A DNA stretch of 64,000 nucleotides from assembly GCA_012959525.1 (NCBI GenBank), contig DUDB01000080.1, forward strand, positions 122,130-186,129. The letters are read 5' to 3'. Below, piece after piece: positions 53,592 to 62,182 of this stretch (the stretch's first letter is position 1; each line of letters begins with the position of its first letter). The position numbers and the translations under genes are program-made. Origin of the DNA: Planctomycetota bacterium. Lineage in GTDB: Bacteria > Planctomycetota > UBA1135 > GCA-002686595. Below the pieces are notes generated by a model that saw only the letters and a list, made by a program, of their open reading frames with translations, was not told the origin of the DNA and did no database searches.

Positions 53592-55775
53592 ATGAGTCGC
53601 ATGTCCTCGAAGCTACCCATCCTGCTCCTCGCAAGTGGGCTAGCAGGTTGCGGTGACAGGCCGGTACTTCCCGATCACCAGCGCCTGGCTCAGGGCTTCT
53701 TGCCGCCGGCCATCGAGGAGTTGGGGCAGCTGGATTGGCACGGCCACCCGGTGTCCCTTGCCAGCGATGCGGGCGGGACCCGTTTCTCCGTCTCATTGGA
53801 TGCGAAGTCCTGGGCCTCTCTTGGTCAAGGCGTGTGGCGTGCGGCACGTCCTTTCGGGGGCTTGGCCCGTGGCGCCGACAGCACCTTAGTGGGGGGCGGG
53901 AAGCCCTTGCCCCAGCCTAAGCTTAAGGCCAAGGAGCACCAGCAGGTGGCCCTGCAGGGGCTCGAACTGAACGACGAGTCGCGTGCTCTGCTGGGGACGA
54001 TCAAGAAGCGACCAGCCTTCCTGCTTGCAGGGCCATGGATCTACCTGCTCTTGGGTGCGACGGCATCCGTTCCGCCCTCACTTTCTCTGAGTGAGTCTCT
54101 GGATCTGGGCACGGGGAAGAGCGGAGCTTGGCGTGTAGAGCTGGGCTCTTACTCGGCGGAGGGCATTCCACTGCTTGCCTCCCAGAGCGCGAACTTTGAG
54201 GTTGCCGCGATCCGTGGGAGCGTACTGCGTGCGCGCTGGGTGGCCGTGGGGGACCCGGCGCAGAACGCGCACGTGCGGGTTCTCTGGAACGGGAAGGTCG
54301 TGTTTGAGGAGCAACGGCCCTTTGATGCCGTGCCGCAACCTCGCAGCTTGGAAGTTTCTCTGGCGGAAGGCCGGGGGTTGTTGACCCTCGAGGTCCTCGG
54401 GTCCCAGGCGGGCTTCACGGCCTTCTTGAAGCCCGTCCTCTGTCCTCCCCTCCAAGATGATGATGCATCATCGTCACGCGACGTTGTGTTGCTTCTGGCA
54501 GACACCTTCCGCGCGGACAACCTCGCGGACTGGGGAGGCGATCCGGACCTGTGCCCGCGACTGAACGAACTAGCGGCTGGCGGCCTGCGCTTCACCAACA
54601 CCCGCGCACCCGCCACCTGGACCCTGCCCAGCCAGGCCGCCATGTTCAGTGGCCTCTACCCGCCCCAGGTTTCAGTGCGCCTCTACAAAGACCGCCTGCC
54701 GGACGAGGCCTGGACCATGGCCGAGCACTTCCAGAGCGCCGGCTATCGCACCGTGGCCATCACCGATGGCGGTTTCGTGGGCCGTCCCTTTGGCTTTGCC
54801 CAGGGCTTCGAGTGGTTCGAGGAGGGTGAGGTGGACGTGCCGCGCATGCTGGCTTCCGTGCAGCGCGAGTTGGACGCGGACGATGGACGCCCCTTGTTCT
54901 TGTTCGTGCAGAGCTACCGCGCCCATAAGCCCTATCGTGTGGACGACATCACAGGCGAGCGTCTAGCACAGAGCTACCCCGTGGGCCGCTCATTCGAGAA
55001 GCTCGAGAAGGCGATTGCCAGCGACTACGAGACTCTCAAGCGCGGGGCTCCTGCGGCCGGGGCAATCGGAAGCACCTTGGGCGAGTACGAGAACTGGTAT
55101 CGCCTCGCCAGTGCCTCGCTGGATCTGGCCTTCGGTTCCATTATTGACTCTCTTGAGGGTGCGGGGATTCTCGAGAACGGGGTCGTGGCATTCACAAGCG
55201 ACCACGGTGAGTCCTTTGGCGAGCACGGTGTCTTCGAGCATGGCCAGGGGGTCTGGGACGAGGAGGCAGCGGTGCCTCTGATCCTGCACGCGCCAGGCCT
55301 CGCGCCACACGGCGATTCCTCGCCCGCCAGTCTGGTGGATCTGCCCCGCACCCTGACCGGTCTGGCGGGCATCCAGGTCCACTCCGACTGGATAGGAAGG
55401 GATCTGTGTCAAAGCTCTGATGAGCCGCCCATCGTCAGCTACCAGTCACGGCCGTGGCAAAAAAATCTGGACATGGCCGTCGTCCATCGTGGTCGCAAGT
55501 GGATTCTGGATGCAAACGGGCGACAGGTCTTGCATCAATACGACGTGGCTCAGGATCCCAAGGAGCTCTTTGATCTGAGTGAATCGGGAAGTGGCAAGGC
55601 GCTGCTGAAAGAGCTGCGTGCTCTGCTCCGGACCTTGGACGAACCACTCGTCAGCGGACAGGCCGCGCAGACGACAGCCGCTGTTCAAGCTCAGCTTGAT
55701 GCCCTGGGCTACACCGGGGACTCAGACGAAGAGGAGGAAGAGGAGGAAGAGGAGAACGGGGGAACGGTCGAGTAG
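53592..55775 (+). CDS. Sulfatase-fold lipoprotein with Thr at the nucleophile position
   Basis: A 727-residue predicted lipoprotein (LLLASGLAGC). The first 290 residues are a beta-rich domain with no assigned family. The sulfatase-fold domain starts at DVVLLLADTFRADNLADWGG. The position that holds formylglycine-forming Cys or Ser in sulfatases is Thr344 (NTRAPATWTLPSQAAMFSGL), so sulfate-ester hydrolysis is doubtful. The metal pair TSDHGESFGEHG is intact. Phospho-transferases of this superfamily (LtaS, EptA types) use Thr, so a phosphotransfer role on a glycan or lipid is possible. It ends with an acidic EEEEEEEEE tail. It follows the TPR gene at 32 bases and may share its transcript. Confidence 0.82.
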   Translation: MSRMSSKLPILLLASGLAGCGDRPVLPDHQRLAQGFLPPAIEELGQLDWHGHPVSLASDAGGTRFSVSLDAKSWASLGQGVWRAARPFGGLARGADSTLVGGGKPLPQPKLKAKEHQQVALQGLELNDESRALLGTIKKRPAFLLAGPWIYLLLGATASVPPSLSLSESLDLGTGKSGAWRVELGSYSAEGIPLLASQSANFEVAAIRGSVLRARWVAVGDPAQNAHVRVLWNGKVVFEEQRPFDAVPQPRSLEVSLAEGRGLLTLEVLGSQAGFTAFLKPVLCPPLQDDDASSSRDVVLLLADTFRADNLADWGGDPDLCPRLNELAAGGLRFTNTRAPATWTLPSQAAMFSGLYPPQVSVRLYKDRLPDEAWTMAEHFQSAGYRTVAITDGGFVGRPFGFAQGFEWFEEGEVDVPRMLASVQRELDADDGRPLFLFVQSYRAHKPYRVDDITGERLAQSYPVGRSFEKLEKAIASDYETLKRGAPAAGAIGSTLGEYENWYRLASASLDLAFGSIIDSLEGAGILENGVVAFTSDHGESFGEHGVFEHGQGVWDEEAAVPLILHAPGLAPHGDSSPASLVDLPRTLTGLAGIQVHSDWIGRDLCQSSDEPPIVSYQSRPWQKNLDMAVVHRGRKWILDANGRQVLHQYDVAQDPKELFDLSESGSGKALLKELRALLRTLDEPLVSGQAAQTTAAVQAQLDALGYTGDSDEEEEEEEEENGGTVE

Positions 55776-55857
55776 GCGGGAGTTGGGCCAGGTTCTTACC
55801 CGATCCGCACGGCGTGTCACGCGGCATTCAGTTCTGCCGTGCTAACCTATTGTCACC

Positions 55858-58155
55858 ATGCTTCTACCTCGCGCCTTCCTGCTGGCGGCCCTGATGCTGC
55901 CCACGATCGTCCTGGCCCAAGAGCCGGAGACGCCCGAACCGCCCGTTGTCCCCGAGGTGCTCCAGGAACCCGAGGAGCCCGCGACGCCCGGCGATGCCGA
56001 GGGCACCCTTGAACGCGAAGAGATGTGGCGCGCGCCGACCGCCGAGGAGTGGGCCATGCCCTGCCTTATCACCTGGCAGCGCACCTTTGAAGATGCCTGG
56101 GCCGTGTCCGAGGCGACCGGCAAGCGCGTGCTGGTGTGCGTCAATATGGATGGCGAGATCGCCTCCGAGCACTACGCGGGTGTGCGCTACCGCCAGCCCG
56201 CGGCCGCTGTCCTCTACGAGCCCTACGTGTGCGTGATCGCCTCCACCTACCGGCACACCCCACGCGATCACGATGAGGACGGCGAGCGCATTCCCTGTCC
56301 GCGCTTCGGCACCGTGACCTGTGGTGAGCACATCGCCATCGAGCCGATCCTCTACGAGAAGTACTTCGAGGGCAAACGCATCTCGCCTCGGCACATCGCG
56401 CTCTCTCGCGAGCCCGAGCTGGAAGCTGGCGAGGTCCCGGGCGAAGAGGTCTACGACGTCTACTACGCGTTTGACACCAAGAGCGTCTTCCAGGCCATTC
56501 GCACCGGCACGGGTAATCCGCCGGAGCAGATCATGCCCGACCGCAGCCTGGCGGATGCCCCGCGATTGACGGCCAGTCGTGACGTGGACGACCGTGAATT
56601 CGTAGAGCGCGCCTATCGGCAGGGGACCCGTGCCGAGCGCAAGGCCATCCTGCAGGCGGCCGTGGCGAACACGGAGGTCCCGCAGGTGGATCTCCTGCGT
56701 CTGGCGCTCTTCGGCAAGGACGACGAAATGCGTCAGGTGGCCTGGCAGGACCTGTCTGAGAATGCGCCCGACAGTGCCGTCGTTCTGTTGGGCGATGCGC
56801 TCGAGGTGATGACCGAAGAGGCCGAGCGCGGCCCTCTGATCGACGCTCTCGATCGTCTGGGGAAGGGCTCCCGCAAGGCCACCACCCTGGCCCGCGTGCA
56901 CCGTGGACTGGGGGAGAAGTCGGAGGTGCTCAACGCCGAGGAGTGGACCGCGGCTCTTGCGCGCGCGGAGTACCGCGTGGACAGCACGGGGAGGTTGGAC
57001 CTCGCCGATCAGCTCCAGAGCAGCGCCAATCAGGCGCAGACCGCACCTCAGGACACGGACGCCCTGTTGGAGTTGGCTGATTCGTATCTGCGTCTGGCCG
57101 TGGAAGGCCAGCACGAGCCGCGCTTCCGGCGCCTGCTCCTGGAGGACGCCCGGCGCACCGCTGCCCAGGCTGAAGAGATGGGTGTGGATGACTGGCGCGT
57201 ACACAGCATTGTCGCCGCTGCCACTCAGGAGCTGGGCGAGACAGCGAACGCTCAGGAGCGCGCCGCTCTGGCCGTACGCACCATGCCCGCCGACACCAGC
57301 TCCTGGAGCACCATGATGGTGCTCGACCTCTTCGCCGCGGGCCGACAGCGGGCCATCGCGGACTCCTATCGCGACAAGCGGGAGTGGCCGCGGGAGTGGT
57401 TGACGGATCTGCATGCCGCTCACGCCCTGCTGGCCGTTCATCCCCATGGACGCGATGAGCACGCGGTGCGGTACTACGATTTCTTGGCCGCCATTGGTGC
57501 CGGTGCCCATGCGCAACGGGTTCTGGACGAGGGGCTCGGGCGCTTTCCTGATTCCTGGGACTTGCACGCCCGCCTGCGGACCCGGGTCCTGCGGCGTCAG
57601 CGGCTGGGTGCTTTCGATGGCCTTGAGGCCGTCTACGAAGAGATGATGCGCGAGCCTGATGCCTCGCCGCAGTTGCACTGGTTTGCCGGCTACGCTTCGC
57701 TCGTGGTGGCTGAGCAGCACCGGCGTGTGGGCGATGGCGACTCAGCTCAGCGCGCGTACGGTCGTGCCGCCGAGCACTACGAGAAGGCGATTGTCGTCAA
57801 CCCCGCCAACCGTGCCACATCCGATCACTACGTGGCCATGGCGATGGCTGGCCGTGGCCGCCTGGCCTTGGAGGCTGGCGAGCACGCGGAGTCCCTGGAG
57901 TTGATCCTGGGCTCATTCGCTCGCCGGCGCGAGGCCTCTGCCAGCCTAGATGGGCTTGGAATCTCAGCAGTGGGCACGGCAAAGATGTTACTCGTGCACC
58001 TCAAGACGCAAGGTTTGGAGGGAGGAGCGCTCCGGCTACAGTCTGCCCTGGACAGCTTGGAGCCCGAGTGGCTCATGCTGCCCGAGAACGAGCGCGGCGG
58101 TCGTCCAAGTAGAGATGCCCGTCGCTTCCGTCGATCCCGCGGCTCAGACCGGTGA
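55858..58155 (+). CDS. Exported repeat protein with a Cys-less thioredoxin-like N-domain
   Basis: A 765-residue protein with signal peptide (RAFLLAALMLPTIVLAQ) and a Pro/Glu-rich linker. Residues 70-190 resemble a thioredoxin-like fold without CxxC: AVSEATGKRVLVCVNMDGEI followed by AVLYEPYVCVIASTYRH. The remaining 550 residues are helical repeats of HEAT and TPR style (LLRLALFGKDDEMRQVAWQD, LLELADSYLRLAVEGQHEPR, YEKAIVVNPANRATSDHYVA). The tail (RRFRRSRGSDR) is Arg-rich. It is probably a periplasmic scaffold. The degenerate thioredoxin domain recalls the first domain of the selenoprotein candidate at 4.1-5.1 kb. Function unknown. Confidence 0.75.
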   Translation: MLLPRAFLLAALMLPTIVLAQEPETPEPPVVPEVLQEPEEPATPGDAEGTLEREEMWRAPTAEEWAMPCLITWQRTFEDAWAVSEATGKRVLVCVNMDGEIASEHYAGVRYRQPAAAVLYEPYVCVIASTYRHTPRDHDEDGERIPCPRFGTVTCGEHIAIEPILYEKYFEGKRISPRHIALSREPELEAGEVPGEEVYDVYYAFDTKSVFQAIRTGTGNPPEQIMPDRSLADAPRLTASRDVDDREFVERAYRQGTRAERKAILQAAVANTEVPQVDLLRLALFGKDDEMRQVAWQDLSENAPDSAVVLLGDALEVMTEEAERGPLIDALDRLGKGSRKATTLARVHRGLGEKSEVLNAEEWTAALARAEYRVDSTGRLDLADQLQSSANQAQTAPQDTDALLELADSYLRLAVEGQHEPRFRRLLLEDARRTAAQAEEMGVDDWRVHSIVAAATQELGETANAQERAALAVRTMPADTSSWSTMMVLDLFAAGRQRAIADSYRDKREWPREWLTDLHAAHALLAVHPHGRDEHAVRYYDFLAAIGAGAHAQRVLDEGLGRFPDSWDLHARLRTRVLRRQRLGAFDGLEAVYEEMMREPDASPQLHWFAGYASLVVAEQHRRVGDGDSAQRAYGRAAEHYEKAIVVNPANRATSDHYVAMAMAGRGRLALEAGEHAESLELILGSFARRREASASLDGLGISAVGTAKMLLVHLKTQGLEGGALRLQSALDSLEPEWLMLPENERGGRPSRDARRFRRSRGSDR

Positions 58156-58178
58156 GCCAGGACTCAAGGATATCTTCA

Positions 58179-58694
58179 ATGCGCATTCTGCTCCTGACCG
58201 CCCTGTTCCTGGCCTCCTGCTCCACGCTCGGCAGTCGAAGCCAGACGATTACCGGCGAGGCCGCCCGGACTCAGTTCGCCCGTCTGTCGGCCCTGGAGGG
58301 CAAGTGGTACGCCACGGATGGCAGCCAAGACGGTCCCGTCCTCATCTATGAAACGGTCGCCGCGGGCCACGCCGTAGTCGAAACGGAATTTCCCGGGACG
58401 CCCCACCAAATGGTGACCATGTACTACCTGGAAGGGGAGACGCTCAAGCTCGTGCACTACTGCGCATTGGGCAATCGCCCCCGCATGGTGGCGAGGCCCA
58501 AGGATGGAGTCGACCTGTACTTTGAGTTGGAGGGGGACGGTGGTCTGGCCTCGCCGAACGAAATGCACATGCACGACGCCGCATTCCACTTTGAAGGACC
58601 CAACAAGATGAGCCAGGCCTGGGGCTTGTTCGAGGGCGGCGTACAGACCGAAGCTCACGCCCCCAGCTTGGAACGCCGTCCCGCATTGGACTAG
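58179..58694 (+). CDS. Small lipoprotein (DUF1579-like)
   Basis: A 171-residue predicted lipoprotein. The start at ATG 58179 was chosen for AAGGA at 58165-58169 and a proper signal peptide (ILLLTALFLASC). An earlier GTG at 58152 overlaps the upstream stop but adds nine polar residues. The mature body, LSALEGKWYATDGSQDGPVL, VVETEFPGTPHQMVTMYYLE and LKLVHYCALGNRPRMVA, resembles calycin-like or DUF1579-like beta-barrel proteins that may bind small ligands. No catalytic residues can be named. It may be cotranscribed with the preceding repeat protein. Confidence 0.72.
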   Translation: MRILLLTALFLASCSTLGSRSQTITGEAARTQFARLSALEGKWYATDGSQDGPVLIYETVAAGHAVVETEFPGTPHQMVTMYYLEGETLKLVHYCALGNRPRMVARPKDGVDLYFELEGDGGLASPNEMHMHDAAFHFEGPNKMSQAWGLFEGGVQTEAHAPSLERRPALD

Positions 58695-58818
58695 GCAGCC
58701 TGCAAGGGACGTGGGCTTCGTACATCGAAGCCCGATCGGCGCGACTCACGCGGGGCCGATCCAGCCATCCGAATTCCTCAGCACCTTCGAGCGGCCTGGC
58801 GCATAGAATCGCAGGCCC

Positions 58819-59400
58819 ATGGGTGATCCCTTTCCGACTCAAGTGACGACCATCTTGAATGGGATGAGCAAGGAAGATTCCTCGACCCCTGAGGACTTCG
58901 TGGCCCTGCTCTACGGCGAACTCAAGCAGATGGCCAAGATCCAGATGGTGCGGCAGCGCGGGGATCACACCCTTCAACCGACCGCTCTGGTCAACGAGAT
59001 CTGGATGAGGATTCAACCAGAGTCCGGGAAGCACTCCTGGGAGAGCCGGCGGCACTTCTTCAGAGCAGCGGCTTGCGCCATGCGCTCAGTACTTGTGGAC
59101 CACGCGCGTGGGCGACAGGCGGCCAAGCGCGGTGGTGGTGAGAAACCGGTACCGTTGAACGAGAACATACACGTGGCCGCTGAAGACGCGGACTCGATCC
59201 TTGAACTCGACGGGGCGTTGGTCCGTCTTGAAGCGGAAGACCCCGACCTCGCGGAGTTGGTTCAGTTGCGGTTCTACGCAGGCATGGCACACGACGAAAT
59301 TGCGGACCAATTGAACGTCAGTGTACGCACGGTTGAGCGTCGTTGGCGCGCGGCGAAGCTCTGGCTCTTGGATGACCTGAGCGAAGAGGTACGCACTTGA
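58819..59400 (+). CDS. ECF-type RNA polymerase sigma factor
   Basis: A 193-residue sigma factor of the planctomycete/acidobacterial ECF type. Region 2 includes ELKQMAKIQMVRQRGDHTLQ, PTALVNEIWMRI and RRHFFRAAACAMRSVLVDHA. Region 4 is LVQLRFYAGMAHDEIADQLN then VRTVERRWRAAKLWL, a clear helix-turn-helix. An upstream Met gives a 15-residue lead (MGDPFPTQVTTILNG). A Met 16 residues in is an alternative start. Its stop overlaps the TTG start of a Ser/Thr kinase gene (TTGA, 59397-59400), so kinase and sigma are made together and the kinase likely controls the sigma by phosphorylation. Confidence 0.93.
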   Translation: MGDPFPTQVTTILNGMSKEDSSTPEDFVALLYGELKQMAKIQMVRQRGDHTLQPTALVNEIWMRIQPESGKHSWESRRHFFRAAACAMRSVLVDHARGRQAAKRGGGEKPVPLNENIHVAAEDADSILELDGALVRLEAEDPDLAELVQLRFYAGMAHDEIADQLNVSVRTVERRWRAAKLWLLDDLSEEVRT

Positions 59401-62099
59401 GCAAGGTCCAGTGGCTCAAGGTCCGGCCCATTCTGGAGGAAGCACTGGAATCCGCTCCCGCAAGACGAGAGGGCTGCGTCGCCGAACTCTGCGGCGGAGA
59501 CCGCGAATTGGCTGAAGAGGTGATGCGCCTGGCGCGGCTGGAGGAGGAGGCCCGAGACAGTGATCAAGCCCGCCTGTTGGAAGGGACGGCGTTCCACCGC
59601 TTGTTCCGACAGGATGAGCAACCCGGTGCCGGATCGGACATTGGCGGCTACAGCATCCGCCGGGAGATCGGCGCCGGCGGCATGGGCAAGGTCTTTGAAG
59701 CCCTCCAGAAGAGCCCCGAGCGGCTCGTGGCCCTCAAGGTGCTTGCCCCGGGTTTGGCCACCGAACGACACATGGCCCGCTTCGAGGAAGAGGCGCGCTT
59801 CCTGGCACAGCTTCAGCACCCCGGAATTGCGCAGGTGTACGACGCTGGCGTCTGGGTCGATTCAAACCAGAAGCCCTGGCCCTACTTCGCGATGGAGTAC
59901 GTGGAGGGAGCCCAGATCCTCACCGAGTACGGATCGAAGCCGGAATTGACCCTGCGTGACCGGATCGGGCTCTTCATCCAGATCTGCGCCGCCGTTGAGC
60001 ACGGTCACGACATGGGCATCCTGCACCGCGATCTCAAGCCCGGCAACATCCTGGTGGACCGGGAAGGCCGTCCCAAGGTGATTGACTATGGCGTGGCCCG
60101 GGCCATGGATATTGAGAAGGCCCTCGGCGCGGATCTGACCCGTACCGGCGAGATCGTGGGGACCATGCGCTACATGAGTCCCGAGCAGGTGCGAGGTGCC
60201 GAGCTCGATGCTCGCAGCGACGTGTACTCACTGGGCGTGGTCTTCTACGAGGTTCTCTGCGGCCGCTCCCCCTACGGTGAGATGCAGTCCGATCTGGCAT
60301 CCATCGCCATGGCCATCCTCGAAGGGCAGCCGGTTCGCCCGAGTCTGCTCGAGCCGGATCTGAGTGGTGATATGGAGTGGGTCCTGATGAAGGCGCTGGA
60401 GAAGGATGTCGGGCGGCGCTATCCAACGGCCGCGGCAATGGCAGACGACTTCCGCCGCTACCTGGAGCACAAGCCCCTGGAGGCTGGACCTCCCAGCGCG
60501 GCCTATCGACTAAAGAAATTCGTGCTTCGCAACCGTATCCCTGTGACGGCGGCGACCATTCTGGTCATTGGCCTGGGAGTGGGCCTGGCGGTGAGCCTCG
60601 ACATGTACTTCCAGGCCGAGAGCGAGCGCACCCTGCGCGAATTGGAATCCGCCCGCAGGGTCGCTGCCCGTGAATCCCTGCTGGACTCCATTGAAAGTCT
60701 GGCTCCCGGTGTCGGAGTCGGTGTGCGCGTGGACAGTCTTCTCGAATCGGCCAGCGCGGACGGGGCGGAGACCTTTGAAGGCGATGCTCGCGGCGAACTG
60801 GAATTTCGCAGCTCAATCTCCGAGAGCTTTTTTCAGCTCGGCCTACTCGACAAAGCCGAAAAGGAGGTCCAGTTGGCGCTCCGCTTGGGGGCGGATCTCC
60901 TTCCCCCCGGAGATCCATGGCTCGTTGAGCTCGGGATCAGGTTGTCGAGTGTCAAATACGGGCAAGGGGATGGAGATGGGGCGCTCGCCATCGCGGAAGA
61001 GCTCATGTCAACTACGGTCGCTGCCGTCGGGGAGCACCAAATGTCGACGGCGGTTGCGAAGGGCTACCTGGGTTCAAGACTGGTCTATGTCGCGGGCGAC
61101 CTGGTTCGCGCTGAAGAATTGATGCGCTCGGCCCGCGACGTGCTCATAGCCCTAGAGGGTGAACTGTCCTTGAGGGCGCTCCGTGTGGAGAGTGACCTGG
61201 GTGGCTGTCTTGTGCGTATGGGCCGGGAGGAGGAGGGCTTGGAGCTGCACACCTCCGTCCGAGAGCGTCTCGCTCAGATTCCCGATGCGCCCTACACCCA
61301 AGTCTCCATGACCATGATGAACGAGGCCGGGATCCTGGCCTCGCTTGGGCGTCCCGAGGAGTCCGTGGAGCTGTTGAAACGCCTGCATCTGCGTCTCTCA
61401 TCAGACCTGAAGGCGAACCATCCCCTTCGCCTGTACACGACCGCAGCGCTGGCAAACTATCAGGTCGAACTGGGACGCGGCGATGCGGCGCGCGCCTTGC
61501 TTGAACCCGCAATGGAGTTGATGTCCAGCACCTGGGGGGTAAGCCATCACGAGACCCTCATGGCCCAAGACACGTTGGCACAAGCTTTGGAACTCTGCGG
61601 CGAGGGGAGCGCCGGAATCGATCTGCGGCGGCTGGTTCTTGAGCAAGCTCGGGTAGTGTTGGACTCTGCAGCGCCTGACTTGCTGCAACTTACTTATAGT
61701 CTCGGTCAAGCGTTGTATCGGGCGGGTGAGCAAGAAGAGGGCATTGAACTTCTGGAGGAGTCCCTGAAAATGGGGTCCATGATCTATGGCGAGGATCATG
61801 TGGACAATCTGTGGCTGCAACTCGAGCTGGGAATGAAGTACGCGCAGACGGGGAACCCCCAGGGGGCGCTAAGTACAGCCCAGCGGGTGGAGGAGATCGC
61901 TGCATCCCAGGTGCCACCCAATAAGGACCTGCTGGCGGAGTGCTGGTTTGTGAAGGGCAAGTCTCTCCTGGTCTTGGAACGGGCAGCGGAGGCCGTCGTT
62001 CCCCTACGTGCTGCTCACCGGTTCTTTCTGGAGACGTATGGTCCGGACGGGCCGGTGACGCAAGAAGCGGCGCACTTGCTGGACAGCGCGGAGCGCTGA
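59397..62099 (+). CDS. Sigma-linked Ser/Thr protein kinase with transmembrane helix and TPR tail
   Basis: A 900-residue transmembrane kinase. The TTG start overlaps the sigma-factor stop. The catalytic domain (about 85-350) has the Gly loop IGAGGMGKVFEA, Lys114 in LVALKVLAPG, HRDLKPGNIL, the DFG-equivalent DYG in VIDYGVARAM, and TMRYMSPEQVRG. A single hydrophobic helix (PVTAATILVIGLGVGLAVSL, about 381-400) crosses the inner membrane. The remaining 490 residues are TPR-like repeats (LEFRSSISESFFQLGLLDKA, LTYSLGQALYRAGEQEEGIE, VPLRAAHRFFLETYGPDGPV) facing the periplasm and probably sense proteins there. DYG in place of DFG occurs in several active bacterial kinases. Confidence 0.93.
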   Translation: MSKVQWLKVRPILEEALESAPARREGCVAELCGGDRELAEEVMRLARLEEEARDSDQARLLEGTAFHRLFRQDEQPGAGSDIGGYSIRREIGAGGMGKVFEALQKSPERLVALKVLAPGLATERHMARFEEEARFLAQLQHPGIAQVYDAGVWVDSNQKPWPYFAMEYVEGAQILTEYGSKPELTLRDRIGLFIQICAAVEHGHDMGILHRDLKPGNILVDREGRPKVIDYGVARAMDIEKALGADLTRTGEIVGTMRYMSPEQVRGAELDARSDVYSLGVVFYEVLCGRSPYGEMQSDLASIAMAILEGQPVRPSLLEPDLSGDMEWVLMKALEKDVGRRYPTAAAMADDFRRYLEHKPLEAGPPSAAYRLKKFVLRNRIPVTAATILVIGLGVGLAVSLDMYFQAESERTLRELESARRVAARESLLDSIESLAPGVGVGVRVDSLLESASADGAETFEGDARGELEFRSSISESFFQLGLLDKAEKEVQLALRLGADLLPPGDPWLVELGIRLSSVKYGQGDGDGALAIAEELMSTTVAAVGEHQMSTAVAKGYLGSRLVYVAGDLVRAEELMRSARDVLIALEGELSLRALRVESDLGGCLVRMGREEEGLELHTSVRERLAQIPDAPYTQVSMTMMNEAGILASLGRPEESVELLKRLHLRLSSDLKANHPLRLYTTAALANYQVELGRGDAARALLEPAMELMSSTWGVSHHETLMAQDTLAQALELCGEGSAGIDLRRLVLEQARVVLDSAAPDLLQLTYSLGQALYRAGEQEEGIELLEESLKMGSMIYGEDHVDNLWLQLELGMKYAQTGNPQGALSTAQRVEEIAASQVPPNKDLLAECWFVKGKSLLVLERAAEAVVPLRAAHRFFLETYGPDGPVTQEAAHLLDSAER

Positions 62100-62122
62100 G
62101 CCACGACAAGCCCCACGCCAGA

Positions 62123-62154
62123 CGCCGGGCCCTCCCCGATGGGAAGACCCGGCG
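62123..62154 (+). terminator. Hairpin between the kinase gene and the convergent propeller gene
   Basis: CGCCGGG (62123-62129) pairs with CCCGGCG (62148-62154), with a further TCCC/GGGA inside. It is 24 bases after the kinase stop. Only a weak T-stretch follows, so termination could be inefficient. Confidence 0.4.
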
Positions 62155-62182
62155 CGCACTTTGGGACCGGTCCCCAAGATCG

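Noticed and set aside
55864..57720. 618-codon minus-strand open frame
   Set aside because: It mirrors the repeat protein at 55858-58155, which has a signal peptide and TPR/HEAT pattern. The antisense reading has no domain.
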